A stretch of DNA of 27,671 nt from Bacteroidaceae bacterium (GTDB lineage: Bacteria > Bacteroidota > Bacteroidia > Bacteroidales > Bacteroidaceae): positions 1-27,671 of the forward strand of contig JAFZKR010000156.1 in assembly GCA_017551845.1 (NCBI GenBank). The letters run 5' to 3'. This document shows positions 8,198 to 18,641 of this stretch, one piece after another (positions within the stretch are counted from its first letter, which is position 1; every line of letters starts with the position of its first letter). The notes below the pieces were generated by a model. That model was not told the DNA's origin, made no database searches, and worked only from the letters and a program-made list of their open reading frames with translations. The position numbers and the translations under genes were made by a program.

Positions 8198-10710
8198 TTT
8201 GACTTGAGTATTTCGGTTATTCTGTCTGCATAATCCTCCAGATCACCTGCACCAACTGTAACAAGCACCTGCACATCGTCCCTGATGGTACGTACAAGAT
8301 CCACAACATCCTTCTTGTTAATTATCCCCTTGCATACTCCCGGTTTCATGTTGTCGGCAATAAGACTGCTTGATACGCCCTGAACAGGCTCCTCACGTGC
8401 CGGATATATCTCAGTGAGCCATACATCGTCGAACAGTGACAGGCTCTCCGCAAACTCGTTATAGAAATCTTTGGTTCTGGAATAGAGGTGCGGCTGGAAT
8501 ATTGCGGTAATCCTGCGGCCTTCATAAAGCCTGCGAAGTGAAAGAGCACACTGCCTGAGCTCTGCCGGATGATGGGCGTAATCGGTCAGGAAGACCTTCT
8601 CGCCTTTGAGCCTGAAGTCGAACCTGCGGTCACAACCGCGGAAACTCTTCATGGCCTCCCGTATCATCTCCTCACCTGCACCGCTCAGTTGAGCAATAGC
8701 GATTGCCGCTACAGCATTCTCCACATTCACTGGGACAGGCACCCCAAGCTCTATGTCCGATATGCTTTCCACAGGTGAAATCAGGTCGAACCTGAGTTCC
8801 CCGTCCCTGATAACAATACCTGAAGCGTGGAAATCACCATTTTCAACACCGTAAGTATAGAGCGAAACACCATCCTGAAGATCAGGCCTGAAACTTTCGG
8901 CAAGCGAACTGTTCAGCACAAGTGCACCGCCCGGCTTGATCAATGATGTATATTTCCGGAAACTCTCCACATAATTCTCATAATTGCCGTAAATGTCCAG
9001 ATGATCGGCATCAATAGCTGTTATCACACTCCTCAATGGCCTCAGATGATGAAAAGAACGGTCATATTCATCGGCCTCAATAACCACATACCTGCTGTCA
9101 GGACTTGTCAGCAGATTACTGTTGTAATTCTTGAGGATACCGCCAAGGAAAGCATTGCATCCTTCAGGCATACCGTGCATTATGTGTGCAATCATGGATG
9201 ATGTTGTGGTCTTTCCGTGAGTTCCCGCCACACAGAGCCCGTCAAGGCTGCGTGTAAGAGTACCAAGCACCTGAGCACGTTTCTGTACGTCGAAACCGTT
9301 GCTGCGGAACCATCTCAGTTCCCTGTTGTCCGATGGTTTTATGGCGGGCGTATATACCACTAAAGTCGATTTCCTCTCCTTGAACTCAGCCGGGATCAGG
9401 TTCACGTCATCCTCAAAGTGGATCCTTGCACCCTCGGCAATCAGTTCCGATGTCAGTTCCGTAGGAGTACGGTCATATCCTGCCACAGCACAGCCACGGG
9501 ACAGGAAATAGCGTTCAAGAGCGCTCATACCTATACCGCCGGCACCTATGAAATAGACAGATTCTATATCCTTTAGCGCTACCTTTCCAACATCGTAACC
9601 TGCCAAGGAGAGTACCTCACGTGCTATAGTCACTGCCGAATCATCAATACCTAACTTAAGTATGTTCTCCCGGAGTGATTTCAGCCTTTCACTATCCTGA
9701 ACCAGATCTACTGCAGCCGGCAGGAGTTTCTTTACAGAATCGGAATCAGCTATATGAACTGCCGCATTCTTGTTTGCAAGAGCCATCGCATTCTTGGTCT
9801 GATGGTCCTCAGCCACATTGGGTGAAGGTACCAGAATAACCGGCTTGCCCAACAGACATAGCTCCGATATCGTACCTGCACCGGCACGCGATATCACAAG
9901 GTCGGCTGCAGCATACGCCAGGTCCATATCCTGAACGAAATCCGTAGGGAAAAGATTCGGAACGGGATCTGTTTCCGATAACCTCCGTTTCATCTCATCA
10001 TGATAATACTTGCCGGTCTGCCATACGAACTGGATGTTTTCCGACATGCGGATAAGATCAAGATTGCCCATCACGCTTTCATTCAAAGTACGGGCACCCA
10101 GGCTTCCTCCTATGATGAGAATGGTTTTCTTATCCGGATCAAGCCCCATCAGGCGCGTAGCCTGATCTCTTCCCGTCATGTTTTCCGTAAGGTTGGGACG
10201 CACCGGATTACCGGTGAGCAGAATCTTGTCCGCCGGGAAGAAACGCTCCATTCCATCGTATGCCACGCATATCCTATTCGCTTTTTTTGCAAGAATTTTG
10301 TTTGTGACACCCGCATACGAATTCTGTTCCTGAAGTAAAGTTGGAATACCCATTCGCCCTGCCATCCGCAAAGTAGGACCGCTTGCATAACCGCCCACCC
10401 CCACAGCAACCATCGGCTTGAACTCCTTAATTATGCGGCGGGCCATAATCTGGCTGCGCATTATCTTGAAAAGAACCGCTATGTTCCTGACCGGATTTTT
10501 CCGGTCAAAACCGCAGATTGGCAACCCTTTTATCTCAAATCCGGCTGCCGGAACACGCTGCATCTCCATCCTGCCCTCCGCTCCTACAAACAGGATTTCA
10601 GCATCGGGACAAAGTGATTTCACAGCAAGCGCTATCGATACGGCTGGGAAAATATGACCCCCCGTTCCGCCTCCGCTGATAATTACACGCGGTATCTTCT
10701 CATTCTCCAT
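8194..10710 (-). CDS. murG-murC: MurG-MurC fusion: lipid II synthase and UDP-MurNAc:L-alanine ligase
   Basis: One continuous frame of 838 residues encodes two enzymes. Residues 1-372 are MurG, which adds GlcNAc to lipid I at the inner membrane: GGGTGGH (13-19), the NSYAG region, GGSLGAR, and SRAGAGTISELCLLGKP with the UDP-GlcNAc-binding site. After about ten linker residues (YDVGKVALKD) comes MurC (about 380-838), the cytosolic ligase that starts peptide synthesis: GAGGIGMSA (389-397), P-loop GTHGKTTT (496-503), EADEYDRSF, DHLDIYG, and the Mur ligase C domain with DYAHHPAE and QPHLYSRT. Each half has full family length. A GTG at 10719 would add three residues; the ATG at 10710 was preferred. 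The gene lies 20 bases after ftsW and overlaps ftsQ by 4. Confidence 0.93.
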   Translation of the reverse strand: MENEKIPRVIISGGGTGGHIFPAVSIALAVKSLCPDAEILFVGAEGRMEMQRVPAAGFEIKGLPICGFDRKNPVRNIAVLFKIMRSQIMARRIIKEFKPMVAVGVGGYASGPTLRMAGRMGIPTLLQEQNSYAGVTNKILAKKANRICVAYDGMERFFPADKILLTGNPVRPNLTENMTGRDQATRLMGLDPDKKTILIIGGSLGARTLNESVMGNLDLIRMSENIQFVWQTGKYYHDEMKRRLSETDPVPNLFPTDFVQDMDLAYAAADLVISRAGAGTISELCLLGKPVILVPSPNVAEDHQTKNAMALANKNAAVHIADSDSVKKLLPAAVDLVQDSERLKSLRENILKLGIDDSAVTIAREVLSLAGYDVGKVALKDIESVYFIGAGGIGMSALERYFLSRGCAVAGYDRTPTELTSELIAEGARIHFEDDVNLIPAEFKERKSTLVVYTPAIKPSDNRELRWFRSNGFDVQKRAQVLGTLTRSLDGLCVAGTHGKTTTSSMIAHIMHGMPEGCNAFLGGILKNYNSNLLTSPDSRYVVIEADEYDRSFHHLRPLRSVITAIDADHLDIYGNYENYVESFRKYTSLIKPGGALVLNSSLAESFRPDLQDGVSLYTYGVENGDFHASGIVIRDGELRFDLISPVESISDIELGVPVPVNVENAVAAIAIAQLSGAGEEMIREAMKSFRGCDRRFDFRLKGEKVFLTDYAHHPAELRQCALSLRRLYEGRRITAIFQPHLYSRTKDFYNEFAESLSLFDDVWLTEIYPAREEPVQGVSSSLIADNMKPGVCKGIINKKDVVDLVRTIRDDVQVLVTVGAGDLEDYADRITEILKSK

Positions 10711-10730
10711 ATCTTTCACTTTAAAATGGA

Positions 10731-12020
10731 TTACATCACGTCTCTCTCCATATTCTCATCATTCTCCCCGCCAGTCTCCTCAACCGTAACACTATCACTA
10801 TCCATGCTCTCCATTGCAGCCTCCTTGTCAAGCGTGTTGCTTATACCTATAAGCATCCCTATCGAGAAACTGGCCATCAGGACCGATGTTCCACCTTTGC
10901 TTATCAGGGGCAAAGGCTGTCCTGTAACCGGGAACAGCCCTACAGCAACGGACATGTTTATAAACGCCTGCAGGCCCAGCATCATCCCGAGCCCCATGGC
11001 AAGATATGCAGGATACTTGTCAGTACACCTCATGGCCAGTTTTCCTATCCTGAATAGCAGGACAACATAGACTACCAGTACGAATACAGCACCAACCATC
11101 CCTAATTCCTCTATTATGATGGCATATATGAAGTCACAACTCGCTTCCTGCAGATAATCACGCTCATACGAATTACCGGGACCCTTGCCAAGGAAATGGC
11201 TGGAAGCTATAGCTATGTTGGCATGGGTTTCCTGAGGTTTCTCAGGTGCAGTGTTTCTCGCGTACTCGTATGCCGACTCATTGGATTCAGAACCGGAATT
11301 GGTAAAATCCAGTATCCTGGCCTGCCATGTCAAAGCCCTCTCTGGTATGAATCTGGAATCGCTTAAGGTCTTGGGTGGAACAAGCACGAACACCAGAACT
11401 GCCGTAAGTCCTATGGCAAATACCACACCGGTAAGGCCCAGCATCCTACGCCATGATATACCTCCCAATATCATCATTATATAGACCACAGCACCAAGCA
11501 GAATTGCTGTGGAGAGATTCTCAGTGAATATAAGCAGACAAAAAGCACCCGTCACAATCAGAATCTTCATGAAAATGTTGGACTGGCTTTGTTCATCATC
11601 AGGCTTGAGTTTTGCCAGCAAAGCCGCTACCGTCATCACCGCCGCAACTTTGCCGAGTTCTGAAGGCTGAAGTTTGAAGAATCCCAGATCCACCCATCTT
11701 TCGGCACCGGCCGATTGCTTGCTTACAAAAGAGAGATATGCCAACAGTATCAGTGAAACAGGTACCAACAGCACAGGGAACAGCTTGTACCATCTGTAAT
11801 GTATAAGATGAAGTACATACATCACAATGATACCCATGGAAAGATGTATCACATGCGAGAGTATCGGAGTCAGATAACTGCTCTTGCCGAACGTAAGGCG
11901 GCTGCTCGCACTGAAGACCTCCACGAGCGAAATGCTGCAGAGGAACAGCACAGCTATCCAGATGTAAATATCGCCCTTGAACAGCGGTCCTTTCTTTATC
12001 TTGTCATCAGCAGTATCCAT
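10731..12020 (-). CDS. ftsW: Septal peptidoglycan glycosyltransferase FtsW
   Basis: FtsW is the SEDS-family polymerase that links lipid II into septal glycan, working with FtsI. The protein is about 429 residues from ATG (MDTADDKIKKG) with some nine or ten hydrophobic segments. Family motifs are GAERWVDLGFFKLQPSELGK, TENLSTAIL, a large extracytoplasmic loop containing SSHFLGKGPGNS, DFIYAIIIEELGMVGA, and the closing LPVTGQPLPLISKGGTSVL-like stretch. The C-terminal tail is acidic (MESMDSDSVTVEETGGENDEN). A TTG at 12032 would extend it by four residues; the ATG was chosen as the more usual codon. It sits between murD (18-base gap) and murG::murC. Confidence 0.95.
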   Translation of the reverse strand: MDTADDKIKKGPLFKGDIYIWIAVLFLCSISLVEVFSASSRLTFGKSSYLTPILSHVIHLSMGIIVMYVLHLIHYRWYKLFPVLLVPVSLILLAYLSFVSKQSAGAERWVDLGFFKLQPSELGKVAAVMTVAALLAKLKPDDEQSQSNIFMKILIVTGAFCLLIFTENLSTAILLGAVVYIMMILGGISWRRMLGLTGVVFAIGLTAVLVFVLVPPKTLSDSRFIPERALTWQARILDFTNSGSESNESAYEYARNTAPEKPQETHANIAIASSHFLGKGPGNSYERDYLQEASCDFIYAIIIEELGMVGAVFVLVVYVVLLFRIGKLAMRCTDKYPAYLAMGLGMMLGLQAFINMSVAVGLFPVTGQPLPLISKGGTSVLMASFSIGMLIGISNTLDKEAAMESMDSDSVTVEETGGENDENMERDVM

Positions 12021-12038
12021 AATCCTTTTCAAATCTTC

Positions 12039-13376
12039 TTATAGAACTCTTACACAAGCCTTGAACTGGTCCCCGCGGTCCTCGTAGCTCTTGAACAGGT
12101 CAAAACTGGCACAACACGGGCTGAGAAGCACAATCTCACCCTTCTTTGCCATACGGTAAGCCGCATCCACGGCATCCTTCATGGACTGCACATCGGCCAC
12201 AGGCAGACCGAAACCGTCAAAGAAACCGTGCAGCTTCTCATTGTGCAAGCCCAGATACACCAGACCGCAGCATTTTTCTTTAACCAGACCGGCTATCTCG
12301 TTGTAGTCATTCCCTTTGTCCTTGCCTCCCAATATCAGCACACATTTGACCGGCATGCTCTGGAGTGCGTACCAACAGCTGTTTACATTGGTAGCCTTGG
12401 AGTCATTTATGAAATCTATACCGTTTACCCTTGCCACACGCTCCAACCTGTGTTCCACACCTTGGAATGTCTGCAGGGCCTTGCGGATTGTTTCTGACTT
12501 GATACCGGCAATATTGGCCGATATACCGGCGGCCATGGAATTGTACAGGTTATGTTTGCCTGTAAGCGCAAGCGATTCCTGCTCCATGTTAAATGCGTAA
12601 GGCCTGCTGAAGTATAGCGTACCGTCCTCAACGTATGCAGCCAGATCCTCCCTCTTGGCTTCAGCGAAAGGATATAAGGTGGCCTTCAGACCATATTTCT
12701 TGAGTTCACGGGTAATAATAGGATCATCGCTCCAATAGACAAAAGAGTCATCACTCGTCTGGTTACGGATAACACGCATCTTGGCATCCACATAATTCTG
12801 CATCTCATGGTCATAACGGTCGAGATGGTCCGGTGTAATGTTCATAAGGATTGCTATATCAGCCTTGAAGTCGTACATGTTGTCAAGCTGGAAACTGCTC
12901 AGTTCAATCACATAGTAGTCATAGTTTTTCTCGGCCACCTGCCAAGCCAGACTGCTGCCTATGTTGCCAGCCAGTCCCACATTCATACCTGCCATCTTGA
13001 AAATATGGTAGATCAGAGAAGTGGTGGTAGTCTTGCCGTTCGATCCTGTTATACATATCATCTTGGCATTCGTATAGCGTCCGGCAAACTCTATCTCGGA
13101 TATGATAGGTATGCCTTTCTCCATGAGTTTCCTGATAATCGGTGCCTCCTTGGGTATGCCCGGACTCTTTATCACCTCATCGGCCGCAAGGATACGCTGT
13201 TCCGTATGATGCTCCTGCTCCCACTCTATCCCGCGAGCATCCAACTCACTGCGATAGTAATCCTTAATCGATGACATATCCGAAACGAACACATCGAATC
13301 CCTTTGCTTTGGCCAATATTGCGGCACCTGTACCGCTCTCTCCTGCCCCTAAAACTACAATCTTTTTCTGTGTCAT
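12039..13376 (-). CDS. murD: UDP-MurNAc-L-alanine:D-glutamate ligase
   Basis: MurD adds D-Glu to UDP-MurNAc-L-Ala in the cytosol, using ATP. The 445-residue protein has the Rossmann-like N-terminal domain (VVLGAGESGTGAAILA, 7-22), the Mur ligase central domain with P-loop GSNGKTTTT (111-119), ELSSFQLD, MNITPDHLDRY, and the C-terminal domain beginning at GVEHRLE, with NDSKATN and the late SPCCASFDLFKSYEDRGDQF motif. These are diagnostic of MurD rather than MurC, MurE or MurF. It follows mraY with a 5-base gap. Confidence 0.96.
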   Translation of the reverse strand: MTQKKIVVLGAGESGTGAAILAKAKGFDVFVSDMSSIKDYYRSELDARGIEWEQEHHTEQRILAADEVIKSPGIPKEAPIIRKLMEKGIPIISEIEFAGRYTNAKMICITGSNGKTTTTSLIYHIFKMAGMNVGLAGNIGSSLAWQVAEKNYDYYVIELSSFQLDNMYDFKADIAILMNITPDHLDRYDHEMQNYVDAKMRVIRNQTSDDSFVYWSDDPIITRELKKYGLKATLYPFAEAKREDLAAYVEDGTLYFSRPYAFNMEQESLALTGKHNLYNSMAAGISANIAGIKSETIRKALQTFQGVEHRLERVARVNGIDFINDSKATNVNSCWYALQSMPVKCVLILGGKDKGNDYNEIAGLVKEKCCGLVYLGLHNEKLHGFFDGFGLPVADVQSMKDAVDAAYRMAKKGEIVLLSPCCASFDLFKSYEDRGDQFKACVRVL

Positions 13377-13381
13377 AGTAA

Positions 13382-14668
13382 TTATCTAATTTTCAAGGTC
13401 ATAATGGTAAGTGCAGCAAGACCTATGCTGATAATCCAGGTCCTGAGCGTTATTTTAGTCTCGAACTGAAGCCGGGAGTCATTGCCCGCGAACTTTACCG
13501 TGCTCCCCGGATCGCATTTCAGCACCTGTTCCATACTGGTGCGGAAATGGTCATGAATAGGAGTACGTTTCCAGAGCCGCCGACGAAGGCCTTTCTTCTT
13601 GCCGCTCTTGTAATAAAATCTCTGGCATATCACGGAGAGACTCTCCACGAGGAACACTCCGCAAAGAATGGGCAGCAGCAGCTCCTTGTGAATGCAAAGT
13701 GCCGCCACCGCAATGATGCCACCTATAGTAAGGCTCCCAGTATCACCCATGAATACCTGAGCAGGGTAGGAATTATACCAAAGGAAACCTATCAGGGCAC
13801 CCACAAAGGCACTGAGATATACCACCACCTCCTGGCTGCCCGGAATATACATCAGGTCAAAATGGCTCGCGGTCACCACGTTACTGGATACGTATGCCAG
13901 TATGCCCAATGTTATCCCTATGATTGCTGAGTTGCCTGCCGCCATACCGTCCATACCGTCATTCAGGTTCGAACCGTTGGAAACTGCCGTAACTATGAAG
14001 AGTGTGAGCAGCACAAAGAAGATCCATCCGGCCTTGTACTTACCGCCCTCTCCCAACCAGCCGAAAGCATCGGCATAATTCAGGTTATGGTTTTTCAGGA
14101 AAGGTATTGTGGTTCGTGTAGATTTCACATCCGGTGTCTTGACTACCAGTTCTGTGTTGTTCTCTATACGTATATCCACTTTCTCATTTATGACTACCTG
14201 TGGGCTGTAACGAAGGGTGAGTCCCACAATCAAGCCGAGAGCAAGCTGTCCTGCCACCTTTACCCATCCGTTCAGTCCCTCCTTATTGCCCCTGAAAGTC
14301 TTGATGTAGTCATCGGCAAAACCTATGGCACCCAGAATCAACGTGGTGATAAGCATGAGCAGCATATATACATTCCTCAAGTCACCTATCAGCAGACAGG
14401 GTACCAGAATGGCCACTATGATTATCACGCCTCCCATGGTAGGCACTCCTTTCTTTCCCACTCCGAACGGATCCAGCTTGGGATCACGCTGGGTCTCGGA
14501 TATATTGCGACGTTTCAGCATATCAATGAAATGACTGCCAAACCAGCTCGCCACGACAATAGACACCACCAAAGCGAAAATGGAGCGGAAAGTGATGTAC
14601 TGGAACATACCGCCGCCCGGAATATCTATTCCACTGTTCCTGATATATTCAATAAGACCGTACAGCAT
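13382..14668 (-). CDS. mraY: Phospho-MurNAc-pentapeptide transferase
   Basis: MraY transfers phospho-MurNAc-pentapeptide to undecaprenyl phosphate, forming lipid I in the inner membrane. The 428-residue polytopic protein has GVPTMGG (75-81), the paired aspartates GFADDYIK (119-120), NDGMDGMAAGNS (236-247, catalytic Asp region), GDTGSLTIGG, and RRLWKRTPIHDHF near the end. Between about 153 and 213 lies an extra hydrophilic segment (VVINEKVDIRIENNTELVV and following) that is absent from the 360-residue E. coli enzyme; similar-length MraY proteins are usual in Bacteroidales. It is separated from murE by a single base. Confidence 0.96.
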   Translation of the reverse strand: MLYGLIEYIRNSGIDIPGGGMFQYITFRSIFALVVSIVVASWFGSHFIDMLKRRNISETQRDPKLDPFGVGKKGVPTMGGVIIIVAILVPCLLIGDLRNVYMLLMLITTLILGAIGFADDYIKTFRGNKEGLNGWVKVAGQLALGLIVGLTLRYSPQVVINEKVDIRIENNTELVVKTPDVKSTRTTIPFLKNHNLNYADAFGWLGEGGKYKAGWIFFVLLTLFIVTAVSNGSNLNDGMDGMAAGNSAIIGITLGILAYVSSNVVTASHFDLMYIPGSQEVVVYLSAFVGALIGFLWYNSYPAQVFMGDTGSLTIGGIIAVAALCIHKELLLPILCGVFLVESLSVICQRFYYKSGKKKGLRRRLWKRTPIHDHFRTSMEQVLKCDPGSTVKFAGNDSRLQFETKITLRTWIISIGLAALTIMTLKIR

Positions 14669-14669
14669 C

Positions 14670-16130
14670 TTAATTGCAGTTCATGAATGATTCCTTGACC
14701 ACTTCATGGTCGTCAAAATGATGTTTTACCCCCTTTATCTCCTGATAATCCTCATGTCCCTTTCCGGCAATAAGAATTACGTCGGCCGCACCCGCCATCA
14801 TACAGGCCGTGCGTATCGCTTCCCGCCGGTCCGTAATGGTTATCACCTTCTTCATATCCTCTTTCGTCAAGCCGGCCAGCATGTCATTGATAATATCACC
14901 AGGTTCCTCGAATCTCGGATTATCCGATGTTATTATCACTTTGTCACTGTATTTCACGCTCTCCTGCGCCATAAGCGGACGCTTTCCCTTGTCACGGTTT
15001 CCTCCGGCACCCACCACCGTGATGATCTCCCCCTTGCCATCCAGTACATCGACAATGGTGGTGAGTACATTGGTCAATGCATCGGGTGTATGGGCATAAT
15101 CCACTATAGCGGTGAATCCCTTGGGTGAACGTATAGCATCAAAACGGCCGTTGACAGGAGTCAGCGTACTCATTATAGTGAGCACCTCCACAGGATCACG
15201 TCCCAACATGCATGCCGTTCCGTAAACTGCCAACAGGTTACTTGCGTTGAATTTCCCGATGAAACGGAAGAAAGCCTCCCTTCCGTTTATCTCCAGCAGC
15301 ATACCGTCGAAACCGGATTCCATAAGTCTGCCCTTGAAATCGCTCATGCTCCTCAGGGAATAAGTCACTACCTTCGCCTTGGTATTCTGAGCCATCACAA
15401 GTCCGTTACGGTCATCAAGATTAGTTACCATAAAGGCGTCCTTTCCCAGTGAATCAAAGAACATCTTCTTGGCTTTGAGATAATTATCGAAAGTCTTGTG
15501 ATAATCCATGTGGTCACGGGTCAGATTAGTGAATATTCCACCCGCATATTTGAGCCCTCCAATACGTTTCTGCACTATAGCGTGGGAACTGCATTCCATA
15601 AATACATATTTGCATCCTTCATCGGCCATGCGACCCAGCAACCTGTTGAGCGTAACCGCATCGGGAGTGGTATGGTCGGCAGGTACAGGCTCACCGTCTA
15701 TATAATTGCAAACCGTCGAGAGCAGGCCGCACTTGTATCCCATCTTCCTGAACATATTGTATAATAAGGTGGCTATTGTAGTCTTGCCGTTGGTTCCGGT
15801 AACACCCACAAGCTTTACCTTGTCAGTAGGATTGCCGAAAAAACGTGTCGCTACAGGCCCCACGACATCCTCGCAGTCAGCCACCTGGATATATGTGACC
15901 CCCTGCACCATATCCTCCGGCAGCGTCTCGCAGAGTATAGCCACTGCACCTGCACTGATGGCTTTCGGTATGAACTGATGCCCGTCAACCGTGGTTCCTC
16001 TCATCGCCACGAACAGACAGCCCTGTGTAACCCTCCTTGAGTCAAGCTGAATGTCTGTGACCCGGACACCTGCGTCACCCGTCACCCTGACATCCTTAAA
16101 ATTCCGGAAAAGCTCTTCAACTCTCATCAT
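14670..16130 (-). CDS. murE: UDP-MurNAc-tripeptide synthetase, meso-DAP type
   Basis: MurE adds the third peptide residue to UDP-MurNAc-L-Ala-D-Glu in the cytosol. The 486-residue protein has a MurE-type N-terminal domain ([29 protein letters not shown]), P-loop GTNGKTT (112-118), [18 protein letters not shown], and [10 protein letters not shown] at the start of the C-terminal domain. DNPR (403-406) is the motif associated with meso-diaminopimelate specificity rather than lysine. An upstream GTG at 16139 overlaps the ftsI stop as GTGA, as at ftsQ, and would add three residues. The tandem ATG codons at 16130 and 16127 are equally possible; the first was used. Confidence 0.95.
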   Translation of the reverse strand: MMRVEELFRNFKDVRVTGDAGVRVTDIQLDSRRVTQGCLFVAMRGTTVDGHQFIPKAISAGAVAILCETLPEDMVQGVTYIQVADCEDVVGPVATRFFGNPTDKVKLVGVTGTNGKTTIATLLYNMFRKMGYKCGLLSTVCNYIDGEPVPADHTTPDAVTLNRLLGRMADEGCKYVFMECSSHAIVQKRIGGLKYAGGIFTNLTRDHMDYHKTFDNYLKAKKMFFDSLGKDAFMVTNLDDRNGLVMAQNTKAKVVTYSLRSMSDFKGRLMESGFDGMLLEINGREAFFRFIGKFNASNLLAVYGTACMLGRDPVEVLTIMSTLTPVNGRFDAIRSPKGFTAIVDYAHTPDALTNVLTTIVDVLDGKGEIITVVGAGGNRDKGKRPLMAQESVKYSDKVIITSDNPRFEEPGDIINDMLAGLTKEDMKKVITITDRREAIRTACMMAGAADVILIAGKGHEDYQEIKGVKHHFDDHEVVKESFMNCN

Positions 16131-16135
16131 ATACG

Positions 16136-18310
16136 TCACATTGACAACGTTAAATAAATTCTGTCACCTTTGCGGAAAGGAGCCTTGCCAGGCAGGCTCT
16201 GACTCCTCACACGGCCCACTCCCTGCAGTTCCACTCTCAGTCCTGCACTCTCAAGTATATAAAGAGCATCCTGGACACCCATTCCTATCACATTCGGCAC
16301 CAGATTCTCAGGCTCCGCAATACGCGTCATCCTATATGAAACCGAATCTAAGGAGTACGTACCCCATATCAAAGAGTCTTTCTCCTTCCATTCCGTATCC
16401 ATACCGAGTTTCCTGAGTACGAAACGCGTGCTGTTCATGTCTCCTGCAAGCACCTTGGGCATGAACTCGTGTATTGTGTCGGCGGCCTCGGCTACGCTGC
16501 GCCTGTTACGGCTCGCCATAACCTTTTCGGAAATCTCATGGAACACGGGAGCCGCCATCGTTCCGCCGCCTGCGGCACCGCCCGATGTCCTGATTGACAC
16601 TATGCATGTATATTGGGGATCATCAGCAGGGAAATAACCGCAGAATGATACCATGTGTGTCCTCGTCCCGTTCCTGTACCCTGCGGCACCTTGTGACAGC
16701 TGTGCCGTACCGGTCTTTCCGGCCACCTTGAAATGAGTGGAAGCCGCCCTGCGCCCGGAACCTCCATCCACCACACCCTCAAGCATGAACTTTATCTCTT
16801 CCAATGTCTTAGGCTTACACATCTGCTCCCTCACGACATTTACAGGAATGCTCTGCACCACCTCCCCCTCATGACGCACCTCAGTCACAAGTCTTGGCGC
16901 AACCATCTTTCCGCCGTTGGCTATACCGTTGTAGAAAGCCAGCGTGTTAATTACAGGCAGCTGGGTATTGTATCCTATCGACATCCACGGCAGGCGGGTG
17001 GCATCCCAATATCCATCTCTCCGTATCACAGGTGCTCCGGTACCTATCAGCTGCATATCGAAGTGGGTGTTTATCCCTGTCCTGTAGATACCGTCAACAA
17101 ATGACTGCGGATCGTTCTTGTAAGCGGCGTTAATCAGCTTTGAAGTACCTATATTGCAGGAATTTTTTATTATTCCGGGCACATCAAGCCATCCGTAACC
17201 CCTACCGGCATCCGTCATCACGGCACCGCCTCCGAAACCCGTATATCTGCCCCATTCGCAGAATACGCTGTCCGTGAGTGATATCTTTCCGTCATCAAGG
17301 GCAACCATCATCGATACCGGCTTGAATGTGGAACCCGGTTCGAAAATATCCTTCACTGCATTGTTCTGCGTCTCCTGATATCCGTTCTCAGTTCTGGACA
17401 TGCTCGCTATAGCCTTGATATCGCCGGTTTTCACCTCCATCAAAACAGCTATTCCCGACACAGCGTTCACCTGTTCAAGTTCCTTTCGCAGAGCCACCTC
17501 AGTGAAATCCTGCATATCGACATTGATTGTCGTCACGATATCGCATCCGTCTATCTGTGGGATATCGGCCACCACACGGGAAACGTTCTGGACCTTCTCA
17601 ATATGCCCCACGCCGGGAGTTCCTCTAAGCAGCGAGTCGAATGACAGTTCCAGTCCGTAACGGGCCGAGTCCTTACCGGCATACATATCTCCTAGTGTGC
17701 GGGAAGCAAGAGCCCCGAACGGTTTCTGCCTGGAAATCTTTGACTCGGCACTGTAGAACCAGCCCTCATTCCTCGGTTTCAGCCAAACGAAACCCACTAA
17801 AGTCTTGTATTGGTTATAGGATATGGGATAAGAGTTTCTTGAAACACCGGGCAGCAGCGGCCACGAATGTTTTGTCCTCGATGCACGTCCAGTCACATAA
17901 TGCTGTCTGAGCTGTGAAACGGAATATTGCGGGAAAAGGCCATTGATCTGCTGGCAGAACTCGTCAAGATGCCTTTCAAACAGGGTATCCTTCCTGTACT
18001 GGTCAGCCTGGGCACGCTTCTCATTCTTCTCGTAAGTGGCAAAATCCAGGAACACGCGGTACTGCTTCATACTGCTTGCCAGCAACAAGCCTTCGTCACT
18101 GAGTATATTGCCGCGTCTAGGGTCAATGACACGGTTGGCAGGGACGAGGTGCTCCTTAACGTCATTCCAGTACTTACGCTCACCGAACATGACGATTGAC
18201 ATCTTGACAATAATCAGGATGCCCCAGAACATCACGAACAGGAACATGGTCAGATACCTGCGTGACACCCTTTTCTTCTCGGAACTCTTCTCCTTCCCCC
18301 TCGCGGACAT
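16136..18310 (-). CDS. ftsI: Septal penicillin-binding protein (FtsI/PBP3) with PASTA domain
   Basis: FtsI is the transpeptidase that cross-links septal peptidoglycan beside FtsW. The 724-residue protein has a basic cytoplasmic N-terminus, one membrane segment (about 20-41), and a dimerisation domain (from [16 protein letters not shown], about 59, to about 250). The transpeptidase domain carries STFK (327-330, active-site Ser), SCN (384-386) and KTGT (532-535). A C-terminal PASTA repeat follows (about 666-724, [26 protein letters not shown]). PASTA-carrying division PBPs of about 700 residues are usual in Bacteroidetes, unlike E. coli FtsI. It starts 4 bases after ftsL. Confidence 0.95.
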   Translation of the reverse strand: MSARGKEKSSEKKRVSRRYLTMFLFVMFWGILIIVKMSIVMFGERKYWNDVKEHLVPANRVIDPRRGNILSDEGLLLASSMKQYRVFLDFATYEKNEKRAQADQYRKDTLFERHLDEFCQQINGLFPQYSVSQLRQHYVTGRASRTKHSWPLLPGVSRNSYPISYNQYKTLVGFVWLKPRNEGWFYSAESKISRQKPFGALASRTLGDMYAGKDSARYGLELSFDSLLRGTPGVGHIEKVQNVSRVVADIPQIDGCDIVTTINVDMQDFTEVALRKELEQVNAVSGIAVLMEVKTGDIKAIASMSRTENGYQETQNNAVKDIFEPGSTFKPVSMMVALDDGKISLTDSVFCEWGRYTGFGGGAVMTDAGRGYGWLDVPGIIKNSCNIGTSKLINAAYKNDPQSFVDGIYRTGINTHFDMQLIGTGAPVIRRDGYWDATRLPWMSIGYNTQLPVINTLAFYNGIANGGKMVAPRLVTEVRHEGEVVQSIPVNVVREQMCKPKTLEEIKFMLEGVVDGGSGRRAASTHFKVAGKTGTAQLSQGAAGYRNGTRTHMVSFCGYFPADDPQYTCIVSIRTSGGAAGGGTMAAPVFHEISEKVMASRNRRSVAEAADTIHEFMPKVLAGDMNSTRFVLRKLGMDTEWKEKDSLIWGTYSLDSVSYRMTRIAEPENLVPNVIGMGVQDALYILESAGLRVELQGVGRVRSQSLPGKAPFRKGDRIYLTLSM

Positions 18311-18314
18311 AATC

Positions 18315-18641
18315 CTACTCTCCTAAATCATACGCCGGCTCGGTGGCAATAACCAAGCCTGAACCGTTCGTAGTCACTATCTTCTCTATGTATGACGGTT
18401 TGCTCTTGGCGGATACGTCGCTTGTGGTGTTCAGCGTCTGGTACTCCAGGTCAACCAGCTCCCTGCGCAACCTTTCAGCCATGACCTGGTCACGCTGATA
18501 CCCGTATCTGTTGCCTATGTAAACCACAATACAGAGCAGTATCTCAGCGACAAGAAGCAGATTTCTTCTCACGAAATCCGTAATTCTCTCGCTTGTAAGA
18601 GACTCCAGCCTCTTTCTCCCCTCTGTCTTCTTCTCACTCAT
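18315..18641 (-). CDS. ftsL: FtsL-like cell division protein
   Basis: This 108-residue bitopic protein has a charged N-terminus (MSEKKTEGRKRLE), a membrane segment at about 28-46 (LLLVAEILLCIVVYIGNRY) and a short periplasmic coiled-coil stretch (RDQVMAERLRRELVDLEYQTL). This is the FtsL plan; FtsL forms a complex with FtsQ and FtsB that activates FtsW and FtsI. FtsL is poorly conserved in sequence, so the call rests mainly on topology and on its place between rsmH and ftsI. The ATGA at 18641-18638 overlaps the rsmH stop. Confidence 0.8.
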   Translation of the reverse strand: MSEKKTEGRKRLESLTSERITDFVRRNLLLVAEILLCIVVYIGNRYGYQRDQVMAERLRRELVDLEYQTLNTTSDVSAKSKPSYIEKIVTTNGSGLVIATEPAYDLGE

